A DNA stretch of 64,000 nucleotides. It comes from Coriobacteriaceae bacterium (lineage in GTDB: Bacteria > Actinomycetota > Coriobacteriia > Coriobacteriales > QAMH01). The notes under the pieces were generated by a model. The model had not been told where the DNA came from, searched no databases, and was given only the letters and a program-made list of their open reading frames with translations. A program made the translations under genes and the position numbers. Shown piece by piece: positions 33,701 through 41,780 of the stretch (the first letter of the stretch is position 1; each line of letters opens with the position of its first letter). The stretch spans positions 124,001 through 188,000 of the forward strand of contig DAJPGJ010000001.1 of the NCBI GenBank assembly GCA_025992705.1, given 5' to 3'.

Positions 33701-34863
33701 TCCACGGGAGAGGCGGTGTAGAAGTGCTCGCCGGAGTTGGGGTTGTAGAGACGGTACATCGCCTGGGTGCCGACGGGCTCTGCAGTGCCGGGCTCGTCGT
33801 CGGCCGACTCCTCCTTCAGGTAGGTGTCGGCGATTGACTTGCGCTGCGCGGATACCTGCTCGGAGGTGAACCACGCGCCGACAACCTTGGAGTACCAGTC
33901 AGCGCGCCCGTTCACGGTGTCGGTCGGGAGCTCAATGTTTACCAGCGTCTTGGGACCGACCTTGACGCTGGAGAGCGAGGTGCAGTCATAGAACATCTCA
34001 TCCGCGATCATCACGTTTGACGTGTCAAAAGACGACAGGTCTAGGGAAGCGAGTGAGGAGCAGCCTCCAAACATCCCCCTCATAGCCTCCACACTCGACG
34101 TGTCAAGAGACGACAGGTCGAGGGAGGCAAGCGAAGAGCAACCGGAAAACATGTAACTCATCTCGTCCACGCTCGAGGTATCCAGACCCGACAGGTTCAA
34201 AGAAACTAGCGACGAACAGCCATAGAACATGTCGCGCGTCCACGTCACGCTCGAGGTGTCCAGGCCCGACAGGTTCAAAGAAACTAGCGACGAGCAGCCG
34301 CCAAACGTACCGTGCATACCTGTCACGTTCGACGTGTCGAGAGGAGAGAGATCGAGGGATGTGAGCGAAGAGCAGTAAGCGAACATGCCGCTCATATCCG
34401 TCACGTTCGATGTGTCGAGGGGAGAGAGGTCGAGGGATGTGAGCGACTCGCATTGTTGAAACATGTCACCCATATCCGTGGTTTGTGATGTGTCCAGGCC
34501 GGAAAGGTCGATGCTGCTGACCTTGCTACCGTAAACACTCAACAAGGAGCCACAGTCGGCCGGAGCGATGACCTTGCCACCGTTCTCAGCCTTGAAGATC
34601 ACCTTGGTGATCTCTGTCACGTAGTCTCCCCACGGCGACTCATAGTTCGTGTCCGCGCCTTCACCCGGATGCACGGTGAGGACGCCGTCGGCCGAGATCT
34701 CCCAGGGGCAGGTCCCCCACGTGCCCGATGCGATGTTCTCGCCGGCCTGGGCGGCAAGCGGCGCGTCGGCGTCGGGCTGCGCCACGGGCGCGGCGAACGA
34801 CGTCGCCGGCAGCATGGCGAGCGCCAGCGCGACGCTGAAGAGGATAGACAGTGGCTTTCTCAT
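30775..34863 (-). CDS. Giant exported LRR-DUF5648-ricin-type-CAP protein
   Basis: From the ATG at 34863 (MRKPLSILF; GGAAG six bases upstream) the product is 1362 residues. Order: signal peptide to about 25, N-terminal cap, seven to eight BspA-type leucine-rich repeats (about 118-304), DUF5648 (368-498), Pro/Thr/Asp tract (522-582), MucBP-like domain (about 588-660), InlB/SHIRT-like domain (about 662-732), several ricin-type QxW-like carbohydrate-binding repeats (about 740-1195; units such as GGNVQLWEPNNAAAQVWYI) and a C-terminal CAP domain (about 1213-1362; ALKHADEWW, TGETCP, GWIHSTGHRKMM, GVGVACY). DUF5648 is internal here. The lectin and CAP domains suggest glycan binding followed by an enzymatic or binding action at a surface; that is inference. 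Confidence 0.9.
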   Translation of the reverse strand: MRKPLSILFSVALALAMLPATSFAAPVAQPDADAPLAAQAGENIASGTWGTCPWEISADGVLTVHPGEGADTNYESPWGDYVTEITKVIFKAENGGKVIAPADCGSLLSVYGSKVSSIDLSGLDTSQTTDMGDMFQQCESLTSLDLSPLDTSNVTDMSGMFAYCSSLTSLDLSPLDTSNVTGMHGTFGGCSSLVSLNLSGLDTSSVTWTRDMFYGCSSLVSLNLSGLDTSSVDEMSYMFSGCSSLASLDLSSLDTSSVEAMRGMFGGCSSLASLDLSSFDTSNVMIADEMFYDCTSLSSVKVGPKTLVNIELPTDTVNGRADWYSKVVGAWFTSEQVSAQRKSIADTYLKEESADDEPGTAEPVGTQAMYRLYNPNSGEHFYTASPVERQAVIDAGWDDEGEGWTAPTEGVQVYRLYNSFAGEHHYTTSPEERDMLVGAGWTWEEGGWYSDANQAVPLYRAYNPNAFANNHHYTTDWGEFQTLLSLGWQDEGIGWYGVNPNAWGNEDWGNSGDEPSSPSNPESPTPTPTPTPTPDPTPTPTPTPTPDPTPTPTPTPDPTPSTPDVEKEVIYPTEEVIIQEPPTPAVTTAKYTVNHWQQKLKAGSAQNATNYTRAETESLSAEVGTSVTPEVQQYAGFTAPAARTVTVKSDGSTKVDYYYTRNSYQVTVTKDDGITSTTGGGSVQYGASTSVSATVKTGNDFAGWNGSLSSSNSTYSFSMPAGNVSLVATSEPKQSVTASNGLKPASIATGYYTIYSSLSTTSSNRKNLDMSKSDTKCGGNVQLWEPNNAAAQVWYIEKVSDGYYRIANGNSMLVMDMDKSSKNVQQWNHGANNPYQLWKPYKSSFNDGSIVFENKGTGLMLAVDSNANSANVKGAAKSNVRGQAWVLNKTTFTRSNVMPADGYYRLRTQAGSADKYLNVYSNATTNGGNVQLFKNDNTSACVWHVCRVSGDYYRITGAYSALCLDVAAGSTADGANVQQYVCNGTDAQLWRFERSMYGGYVLVNKAGRTLDVDTEICKDGQNVHSWTKNDTAAQSWTLEAVSGYSVMNRAAYDISDSTYLISNQAESSKSYIDIPNASTANGEVAQVWWNTQSNAQVFRITPTGAGNGAYWIENVNSGKRLEIPSGSKTEGAPVAQHDKNDTHAQRWYAKRSIYGGCIFVNSNSGMALDLTGGATTNGTKLHQWTLNDTKAQSWVIKQQAPYKAPQPSQSPEVKAKEIYNAYNKYRASKGLKQIPWWDSCAARAMDTVKYNAATNTCALKHADEWWTGLRATTNPHTGETCPAIRDDKDPNKLHIWSDILQFTGWDAPAQEVVDGWIHSTGHRKMMQCDSAYGVGVACYNNHGVWYYAIVYVWDGSSNQSGS
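33187..33297. repeat. In-gene tandem repeat coding a Pro/Thr tract
   Basis: Short GC-rich units of the GGCGTCGGGGTTGG and GGATCCGGCGT kind repeat across this stretch. On the minus strand they encode PTPTPTP and PDPTP runs linking DUF5648 to the MucBP-like region. Such DNA can change length by slippage in multiples of three, altering spacer length without breaking the frame. Confidence 0.85.
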
Positions 34864-34888
34864 GTGGTGCTTCCTTTCAATCCGGTCA

Positions 34889-35020
34889 GAGAGATTTCTC
34901 GACTCCGCTTCGCTCCGCTCGAAATGACAGGGGTCATCTCCCGCTGTCATTTCGACTGGAGTCGCCGATAGGCGGCGTAATGGAGGAATCTCGCCATTTT
35001 GCTCCGAATGACAATGCGTC
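34889..35020. repeat. Family C palindromic repeat, paired units
   Basis: GAGATTTCTCGACTCCGCTT with CGCTCGAAATGACAG is followed by TGTCATTTCGACTGGAGTCG and TAATGGAGGAATCTCGCC, so two facing units fill the gap between two DUF5648 genes. Confidence 0.85.
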
Positions 35021-35027
35021 ATACCCC

Positions 35028-37406
35028 CTAGTTGCACGGGGTTCCCGGCTCGGCGGTGCCGTCGTAGATGTACTTCGCGGTGGGAGGCGTCGACGTGTTG
35101 CCGTCGATCTGGCCCGAGGCGACCATGGCGTTCACCTGCTCGCGAGTCAGCTTGAGCGAGTCGGGGAGCGCATCAAAATCGGCATCTTGATACCAAGCCC
35201 TTTTCGTGTAGTAGTGAACCGCGTGCCAATAGTCCCCATCACTCTTATACCGGTAGGTAACGCTCGTCGTATGGGTGTTGCCATTCCGGTCCGTGTAGGT
35301 GACGTCATGCAGGATTATGTCGGCATTTGGATGATCGGCGAACTTCGTGCCGACCTCGACCCTTTCCCGATCGTTCACGTACCTTCCGTCAACCCACGCA
35401 TCGGATGCATAGTCAACATAGCCGTCATACGCGTAAGTGGCATAGCCGATGGTCGTGCCACCTCCAAGAAGCCCCTCATAGGCGATCTGAATCCATGCTC
35501 CATCACCCACAACGCTGGACACAGCCTCCCGAGAAAGCTTCGCAAGCGCAGTTTCGGCGAATTCATCGGACTTATCTGCATATTCGAGGCGCTTTGCCTT
35601 GAGGGTCGGCATCGAGAGGTTCGTGCCATAACCCTGGTCGGTGCCATCGAACCTGAATGTCTTCTCGACGAACTTGGTATAAATGGGATATGTCGATCCC
35701 TCGCCGGCACCGCCATAGGTATGCGTCTCACCGTTATAAGTTATGTCGACGTTATAGTGATATGTGCCGCCTTTGACCTCACAGTCCGGCTGCAGCCTCT
35801 CGGCAACGGAACCAATCATGCCAGGATAGCTCAGGGAGTCGAGCACGAATCCGTATGCCGAGCTTATGAAGAGAGCGTCACCCTTTTCATACATGCCCTC
35901 GATGTGCTTGTTTAAGCTGAGTTCGTAATACGGTGATGCGGCCAGACATGGATAGGCAGACTCGCTCGGCTTGCTCGTATCTCGCACACTCTTGGGATAC
36001 AGAGCAATATCACGCAAGCCGCTCTGAACTGCGTTGAGCTTATCAAAGAATCCCGTCTGTCCCGCAGCGTAGGTGCGTATGAGGTAGTCCTGTCTGTCCT
36101 CAAGAGTGGAGCAGGTCACCGTGACGCCCGTATCATAGTTGGTGCCATCGCTAGAACTATAACCATAGTCGGTCTCATGATAGGAGTAGCCGATGTTGGC
36201 CTTGAGTTCGAGGGAGCCACCGTCGGTGTTACATTCGTAGTTGTAGAACAAGTACCCCTTGTTGGCGATGCGCTTCGTCTCCGCGTTGGTGTAGACGACG
36301 TCACCATAGCTCCAGGGCACCGGTTTGATAGTTGAAGTTTCGTCGTTCTCAAGATACTTGCTGCTCTTGTCCACGAGCTGGAAGCTGTAGGGATCGGGGT
36401 TGTCGGTTTCAACGAAGAACATGTTGTTAAAAGACCCATTGACCGGTTTGATGCTGTAGGAGTACTTCTTGACATTCGCTACAGTCTGCTTGATTTTGCC
36501 ATCTTCCGTAAGCTCCCAGTGCGCATACAGGGTGATGTCAGAGTCTACCTCAGAATAATAGTCGTACTCTGTTCCTCCTGTAGGGGAGGTGTACCAGCCG
36601 ACACAGTAGTAATCGTCACGTGTGGCTGTCGGTGTCCAACGGAGATAGTCGCCTTTTTCCACACTCTTGGTCGCAAATTCTACGGTACCACCGTTGCCAT
36701 CGAAGGTGACGGTGTATTTGGTTGCGGATGGGACCGAAGGATCCGGAGTGTCAGGCGTATCCGGTGTGCTGGGTACATCTGGGACACTCGGTGTGTCCGG
36801 CATGCTGGGTACGTCAGGGGTACCGGGGTCATATGGATCGTCTGGCGTGTTGGGGTAATCCGGAACATCCGGATCCTCGGGGACAAACGCGTCTGGATCC
36901 ACGCCGTACCAGCCGATTCCCTCGTCCTGCCAGCCGAGGGAGAGCAGGAACTGGAACTCTCCCCAGTCGGTCGTGTAGTGATGGTTATTGGCGAAGGCGT
37001 TGGGGTTGTAGGCGCGGTACAGGGGTACGGCCTGCGAGTAGTCTGAGCACCAACCGCCCTCCTCCCAGGTCCAGCCGACGGAGACCAGCATGTCTCGCTC
37101 CTCGGCGCTCGTGGTGTAGTGGTGCTCGCCGGCGAAGGAATTGTAGAGTCGGTAGACCTGCACGCCCTCAATCGGGGCGGTCCAGCCCTCACCCTCGTCG
37201 TCCCAGCCAGCATCGATGACGGCCTGGCGTTCCACGAGAGAGGCGGTGTAGAAGTGCTCGCCGCTATTGGGGTTGTAGAGGCGGTACATGGTGGCCGTGT
37301 CGGCCGCCTGGGCGGTCAGCGCCAGAGCGCATGCCGTCGCCAGGGCGACGAGCGCCCCGCAAACCATGGCCCCGAGGCCGCGACTAAGTCCAATGGTGTG
37401 GTTCAT
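35028..37406 (-). CDS. Exported DUF5648 protein with InlB-type repeat and large unknown C-terminal region
   Basis: The 792-residue product has a signal peptide (1-34), DUF5648 at the N terminus (38-165), an Asp/Pro/Thr/Ser linker (167-225), one InlB-type repeat (about 228-300; VTFDGNGGTVEF to LYAHWEL), and then about 490 residues I cannot assign. That region is rich in Tyr, Asp and Gly (for example TYAYDGYVDYASDAWVDG), has a few Cys residues and ends YIYDGTAEPGTPCN. Its DNA is lower in GC than the front part. The ATG at 37406 lies 24 bp after the stop of the LRR gene upstream. Confidence 0.85.
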   Translation of the reverse strand: MNHTIGLSRGLGAMVCGALVALATACALALTAQAADTATMYRLYNPNSGEHFYTASLVERQAVIDAGWDDEGEGWTAPIEGVQVYRLYNSFAGEHHYTTSAEERDMLVSVGWTWEEGGWCSDYSQAVPLYRAYNPNAFANNHHYTTDWGEFQFLLSLGWQDEGIGWYGVDPDAFVPEDPDVPDYPNTPDDPYDPGTPDVPSMPDTPSVPDVPSTPDTPDTPDPSVPSATKYTVTFDGNGGTVEFATKSVEKGDYLRWTPTATRDDYYCVGWYTSPTGGTEYDYYSEVDSDITLYAHWELTEDGKIKQTVANVKKYSYSIKPVNGSFNNMFFVETDNPDPYSFQLVDKSSKYLENDETSTIKPVPWSYGDVVYTNAETKRIANKGYLFYNYECNTDGGSLELKANIGYSYHETDYGYSSSDGTNYDTGVTVTCSTLEDRQDYLIRTYAAGQTGFFDKLNAVQSGLRDIALYPKSVRDTSKPSESAYPCLAASPYYELSLNKHIEGMYEKGDALFISSAYGFVLDSLSYPGMIGSVAERLQPDCEVKGGTYHYNVDITYNGETHTYGGAGEGSTYPIYTKFVEKTFRFDGTDQGYGTNLSMPTLKAKRLEYADKSDEFAETALAKLSREAVSSVVGDGAWIQIAYEGLLGGGTTIGYATYAYDGYVDYASDAWVDGRYVNDRERVEVGTKFADHPNADIILHDVTYTDRNGNTHTTSVTYRYKSDGDYWHAVHYYTKRAWYQDADFDALPDSLKLTREQVNAMVASGQIDGNTSTPPTAKYIYDGTAEPGTPCN

Positions 37407-37430
37407 GTCAGGTCACTCCTCTTTCTTGCC

Positions 37431-39074
37431 CTATTTCACTCCATGCCAGCCGATCCCCTCGTCCTGCCAGCCCAGAGACAGCAGCGTCTCGAACTCGCCG
37501 CGGTCGGTGGTGTAGTGGTGGTTGTTGGCGTAGGCGTTGGGGTTGTAGGCGCGGTACAGGGGAACGGCCTCTGCCGGGTCGGAGAACCAGCCGCCATCCT
37601 CCCAGGTCCAGCCCACGCTGACGAGCATGTCGCGCTCCTCTGCGGAGGTGGTGTAGTGGTGCTCGCCGGCGAAGGAGTTGTACAGGCGGTACACCTGGAT
37701 TCCTTGCGTCGGCGCCGTCCAGCCGATGCCCTCGTCGTTCCAGCCCGCGGCGATGACCGCGTCGCGCTCCACGGTCGAAGCCGTGTAGAAGTGCTCGCCG
37801 CTATTCGGGTTGTACAGGCGGTACATGGCCTGGGTGCCCACCTGCTCGGGATTCGTCGTGCCCTCGATCGTCAGCTTGGCCGTAGCCGTGCCGTTAGCGG
37901 AGACGACGCCGACCGTGTGCTCGCCCGCGGAAAGCGTGGAGAGGTACTCGGGCTTGAGCTCTATGACCGTGGAGCCCTCGCGTGCAGTGTAGTTCGCCGG
38001 GTCGAGCGTGGTTCCGTCGACCTCGACGCGGATCAGCAGGTAGAACGCGGCGTCTGACCTGATGAGCGCGGCCTTGCCGTCGCCGCTCTTCCACACGATG
38101 CCGGCACCTTCGACGATCTTGGGGGCGGGCGCCGCGCTGTCGAACCTCACGTAGGTGTCGGCGACGTCCTTGCGTTGCGTGGAGATCTGCGCGGAGGTGA
38201 ACCACGCACCGGCGGCCTTGGAGTACCAGTCGGCGTCGAAGGGAAGATCAAGGTTGGCCAGGGTCTTGGAGCCGACCTTCACGCTTGCCAGCGAGGCACA
38301 TTCGTAGAATACGTCACCCATTTTCGTCCCATCCATGTTCGACGTGTCGATAGAAGACAAGTCGAGAGAGGTGAGTGAGGAACAGCCAGTAAACATTTGG
38401 CCCATGTCTCCCGCATTCCTCATATCGAAGGAGGACAGGTCCAAGGACTCGAGTGAGGAGCAGGCACCGAACATCATGCCCACGTGCATCACGCTTGAGG
38501 TGTCAAAGGAAGATAGATCGACGGAAGTCAATGAGGAGCAAAGACAGAACATCATGCCCATGTACTCCACGTTCGACGTGTCGAAGGAGGATAGGTCCAG
38601 GGAGGTCAACGATTCGCAGCGGTAAAACATCATGTTCATGTTCGTTACGTTCGACGTGTCGAGAGGAGAGACATCGAGAGAAGTGAGATCGTTGCAGTAC
38701 TGGAACATGACACCCATATCCGTGGTGCGGGACGTGTCCAGACCGGAAAGGTCGATACTGCTGACCTTGCTGCCGGTAACGCCCACCAAGGAGCTGCAGT
38801 CGGCCGGGGCGATGACCTTGCCACCGTTCTCGGCCTTGAAGACCACCTTGATGACATCCTCCTTGTACTCTTCCCACGGCGACGCGCCGTTCGTGTCCGC
38901 ACCCGTACCCGGATGCACGGTGAGGACGCCGTCGGCCGAGATCTCCCAGGGGCAGGTCCCCCAGGTGCCGCTCGCGGTGGTTGCCTGGGCAGCCACGGGC
39001 GCGGCGAAGGCCGTCGCCGGCAGCATGGCTAAGGTCAGCGCGGTGCTGAAGAGTACGGACAGTGTCTTTCTCAT
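37431..39074 (-). CDS. Exported BspA-type LRR protein with X2-like module and DUF5648
   Basis: The 547-residue product starts MRKTLSVLFSTAL (GGAG six bases upstream of the ATG). Order: signal peptide to about 25, cap with WGTCPWEISADGVLTVHPG, about six leucine-rich repeats (95-260), a linker with WFTSAQISTQRKDVADTY, an Ig-like module (about 325-410) and a C-terminal DUF5648 (418-547). Its cap is nearly the same as in the genes at 30775 and 39146, so these three look like recent duplicates. Confidence 0.9.
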   Translation of the reverse strand: MRKTLSVLFSTALTLAMLPATAFAAPVAAQATTASGTWGTCPWEISADGVLTVHPGTGADTNGASPWEEYKEDVIKVVFKAENGGKVIAPADCSSLVGVTGSKVSSIDLSGLDTSRTTDMGVMFQYCNDLTSLDVSPLDTSNVTNMNMMFYRCESLTSLDLSSFDTSNVEYMGMMFCLCSSLTSVDLSSFDTSSVMHVGMMFGACSSLESLDLSSFDMRNAGDMGQMFTGCSSLTSLDLSSIDTSNMDGTKMGDVFYECASLASVKVGSKTLANLDLPFDADWYSKAAGAWFTSAQISTQRKDVADTYVRFDSAAPAPKIVEGAGIVWKSGDGKAALIRSDAAFYLLIRVEVDGTTLDPANYTAREGSTVIELKPEYLSTLSAGEHTVGVVSANGTATAKLTIEGTTNPEQVGTQAMYRLYNPNSGEHFYTASTVERDAVIAAGWNDEGIGWTAPTQGIQVYRLYNSFAGEHHYTTSAEERDMLVSVGWTWEDGGWFSDPAEAVPLYRAYNPNAYANNHHYTTDRGEFETLLSLGWQDEGIGWHGVK

Positions 39075-39098
39075 GTGGTGCTCCTTACAGTCTGGATG

Positions 39099-39143
39099 GC
39101 GAGATTTCTCGACTCCGCTTCGCTTCGCTCGAAATGACAGGGG
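39099..39143. repeat. Family C repeat, single unit
   Basis: GAGATTTCTCGACTCCGCTT plus CGCTTCGCTCGAAATGACAG fills the gap between two LRR genes. Confidence 0.8.
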
Positions 39144-39145
39144 GG

Positions 39146-41230
39146 TCAGTTCACGCCGTGCCAGCCGATTCCCTCGTCCTGCCAGCCGAGGCCGAGCAGG
39201 GTGACGAACTCTCCCCGGTCGGTGGTGTAGTGGTGGTTGTTGGCGTAGGCGTTGGGGTTGTAGGCGCGGTACAAGGGGACGGATTCGTCGGGATCCGAGA
39301 ACCAGCCGCCCTCCTCCCAGGTCCAGCCCACGCCCACGAGCATGTCTCGCTCCTCGGCGCTCGTGGTGTAGTGGTGCTCGCCGGCATAGGAGTTGTAGAG
39401 GCGGTAGACCTGGATGCCCTCGGTGGGCGCCGTCCAGCCGATGCCCTCGTCGTTCCAGCCCGCGGCGATCACGCTGTCTCGCTCGATCGTGCTTGCCGTG
39501 TAGAAGTGCTCGCCTGAGTTGGGGTTGTACAGGCGGTACATGGCCTGGGTGCCCACGGGCTCGGGGTCAGCAGTGCCGGGCTCGTCGGGCTTGGGGTCGG
39601 TCGTGCCTGGATCTGTAGTACCCGGATCATCCGGCTTGGGCTGCGCCACCTCGACTGCGGCCATGGCCGTGCCACCATCGGAATAGCGCGCGACGATCTC
39701 ATGCTTGCCCACTCCCAGGCCGACGGCCTCGGTGGCGGGTATCTTGATGATGGTGGAACCCGACTTCGCCGTGTACTTGCCCTCGGCGATGACCTTGCCG
39801 TCGATGACAAGCTCGACAAAGAGGTCGAAGGGCCCATCAAAGCGAATGGTGATGGTGGCACCGGGTGCGACGGGAACCTCGGGGAGCTCGATGGGTTTGT
39901 AGCTAGATGCCGTCTTCAGATAAGTGTCGGCAACTGCCTTGCGATCTGCGGAAATCTGTGCAGAGGTGAACCACTTTCCGGCGGCCTTGGAGTACCAATC
40001 GGCATGTCCCATCACAGCCTCTGTGGGGAGCGCGAGCTTGGCCAAAGTCTTGGGACCGACCTTCACGCTGGCAAGCGCGGTGCACTTTCCGAACGCCTCG
40101 TCCGCCTTCTCCACCTTCGAGGTGTCGAAGCCCGAGATGTCGAGGGAGACGAGCGAGGTGCAGCCTTGAAACAGCGCTCCCATGCGCGTGACATTCGATG
40201 TGTCGAAGTTCGAAAGGTCAAGAGAGGTGAGGGCACTGCATCCGATAAACATGCCCTCAGAATCAGTGTTTGTGTAATAGTTGCCCATGTTCGTCACCTG
40301 GGATGTATCGAAATTCGAAACGTCCAGGGAGGCAAGGGATTTGCAGTAGGCGAACATGCCCGCCATGTCCGTGACCTTGGACGTGTCAAAGTTCGATACG
40401 TCGAGAGAAGCAAGGGCATTGCAGCCGCTGAACATGACCGCCATATCCGTGACGTTCGAAGTATCGAAACCCGAGACATCCAGAGTCGTTGCCCCGAAAT
40501 TCATGAACATGCCGTTCATCGTCGTGACCTTGGACGTGTCGAAGCTCGAAAGGTCAAGGGTAGTGTCACCGCAAGACCGGAACATCCCGGCCATGCTCGT
40601 CACGTTCGAGGTGTCGAAGCCGGAAAGGTCAAGATTGAGGCTTGAGGAGGCATCGCCGCAGTGCATGAACATGCTGGTCATGCTCGTGGCCTTCGATGTA
40701 TCGAACATCGAGACATCAAGAGACTTGAGTTCGGGGCAGTTGAAGAACATGGAGCCCATATTCGTCACGTTCGAGGTATCGAAGCCGGTGAGATTTACCG
40801 ACTCGAGACCGTCGCAATTCTGAAGCAAACAGTTCATGTTCGTCACGTTCGAAGTGTCGAGGCCCGAGAAGTCTATGCTCGCCAATTCATGCATACCCCA
40901 GAAAAGAAAGCTGCAGTCAGTCGGCGCAGTGACCTTTTTGCCGTTCTCGGCCTTGAAGATCGCCTTTGTGATGTCTCCGGCATGGGCATTCCACGGCGAG
41001 GTGCCACCCGTGTCCGCACCCGTACCCGTGCCCGGATGCACGGTGAGGGTGCCATCGGCCGAGATCTCCCAGGGGCAGGTGCCCCAAGTACCCTCGGCGA
41101 TGTTGTCGCCGGCTTGGGCGGCAAGCGGCGCGTCGGCATCGGGCTGAGCCACGGGCGCGGCGAACGCCGATGCCGGCAGCATGGCGAGCGCCAACGCTGC
41201 GCTGAAGAAGACGGTCAGTGCTTTTCGCAT
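39146..41230 (-). CDS. Exported BspA-type LRR protein, longest repeat array of its subgroup
   Basis: The 694-residue product has a signal peptide (1-25), the PWEISADGTLTVHPG cap, about eleven leucine-rich repeats (110-395), a WFTSAQISADRKAVADTYLK linker, an Ig-like module (about 455-525), an Asp/Pro/Thr linker of TDPGTTDPKPDEPGTADP type, and a C-terminal DUF5648 (565-694). The ATG at 41230 has GGAAG six bases upstream. The repeats vary in length, with one unit carrying a NYYTNTDSEG insertion. Confidence 0.9.
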   Translation of the reverse strand: MRKALTVFFSAALALAMLPASAFAAPVAQPDADAPLAAQAGDNIAEGTWGTCPWEISADGTLTVHPGTGTGADTGGTSPWNAHAGDITKAIFKAENGKKVTAPTDCSFLFWGMHELASIDFSGLDTSNVTNMNCLLQNCDGLESVNLTGFDTSNVTNMGSMFFNCPELKSLDVSMFDTSKATSMTSMFMHCGDASSSLNLDLSGFDTSNVTSMAGMFRSCGDTTLDLSSFDTSKVTTMNGMFMNFGATTLDVSGFDTSNVTDMAVMFSGCNALASLDVSNFDTSKVTDMAGMFAYCKSLASLDVSNFDTSQVTNMGNYYTNTDSEGMFIGCSALTSLDLSNFDTSNVTRMGALFQGCTSLVSLDISGFDTSKVEKADEAFGKCTALASVKVGPKTLAKLALPTEAVMGHADWYSKAAGKWFTSAQISADRKAVADTYLKTASSYKPIELPEVPVAPGATITIRFDGPFDLFVELVIDGKVIAEGKYTAKSGSTIIKIPATEAVGLGVGKHEIVARYSDGGTAMAAVEVAQPKPDDPGTTDPGTTDPKPDEPGTADPEPVGTQAMYRLYNPNSGEHFYTASTIERDSVIAAGWNDEGIGWTAPTEGIQVYRLYNSYAGEHHYTTSAEERDMLVGVGWTWEEGGWFSDPDESVPLYRAYNPNAYANNHHYTTDRGEFVTLLGLGWQDEGIGWHGVN

Positions 41231-41257
41231 GTGATGCTTCCTTTCGCTTCGGTCGGA

Positions 41258-41347
41258 GAGATTTCTCGACTCCGCTCACTTCGTTCGCTTCGCTCGAAAT
41301 GACAAGGGGGGCGTCCCTTCGCTTCGCTCGAAATGACGAGTGGGGCG
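41258..41347. repeat. Family C repeats, several partial units
   Basis: GAGATTTCTCGACTCCGCTC, two copies of TTCGCTCGAAATGACRAG and the GCGCTACGCGCCTCC word occur within 100 bp. The right end runs into the 3' end of the small membrane peptide frame. Confidence 0.8.
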
Positions 41348-41482
41348 CTACGCGCCTCCGGTCGGAATGACAGGCGGAGACTCGGAGGTGACTTCGTAGA
41401 GCCGCACCAGGGCAGCCGCGAGCCCCGCGCCGAGCGCGAACACTGCGAGCACCCCTGCAAGCTTCTTCTTCCTCGTACTCAC
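41348..41482 (-). CDS. Putative 44-residue single-span membrane peptide
   Basis: A GTG start at 41482 (GGAGGAAC ten bases upstream) opens a frame reading VSTRKKKLAGVLAVFALGAG, with a Lys/Arg-rich start, one hydrophobic helix at about residues 9-28 and a short tail ending VIPTGGA. The last codons lie in a family C repeat. It is too short for routine gene calls. The charge pattern fits an N-in membrane helix. It could also be a chance frame, or the remnant of a sortase-type or signal-anchor segment. Confidence 0.45.
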   Translation of the reverse strand: MSTRKKKLAGVLAVFALGAGLAAALVRLYEVTSESPPVIPTGGA

Positions 41483-41569
41483 GAAAGCCGTTCCTCCACG
41501 TCATAGGCATCTATGACGAAACGTCTACTTGGGTGTTGTCTGTCAGGCAACAGACGGGTGGATGATACG

Positions 41570-41584
41570 CCCCCCCCCCCCCCC
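41570..41584. repeat. Homopolymer tract of 15 C
   Basis: Fifteen C in a row (G on the minus strand) lie in a 550-bp gap, 85 bp upstream of the small membrane peptide start and about 340 bp upstream of the LRR gene start at 41230. Tracts of this kind slip readily. The length given may carry sequencing uncertainty. Confidence 0.85.
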
Positions 41585-41685
41585 GCGTTTTCAAGAAATG
41601 CGCAAGGACGCATCGCCAGACGTGTGACGACGCGGTGGCGGACGGAATATGAGTGGATTGGTAGAGGGTGTCTCGGGACCACATG

Positions 41686-41722
41686 AAAAACGGCGCAGAC
41701 CCAATTCTGGATCTGCACCGTA
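41686..41722 (-). terminator. Terminator of the 46412-41781 genes
   Basis: CGGCGCAGAC and a complementary GATCTGCACCG form an imperfect stem, followed on the minus strand by TTTTT. It lies about 60 bp past the stop of the CAP gene. Confidence 0.75.
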
Positions 41723-41737
41723 GGTTCTGGGCAAGGG

Positions 41738-41775
41738 AGGAGAGATTTCTCGACTCCGCTTCGCTCGAAATGACA
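41738..41775. repeat. Family C repeat, single unit
   Basis: GAGATTTCTCGACTCCGCTT with CGCTCGAAATGACAGGGC abuts the stop of the CAP gene at 41781. Confidence 0.8.
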
Positions 41776-41780
41776 GGGCG

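Noticed and set aside
34864..35037. N-terminal extension of the giant LRR/ricin protein
   Set aside because: The extra 58 codons are family C repeat (HFERSEAESRN). The signal peptide starts at the ATG at 34863 with its own ribosome site.
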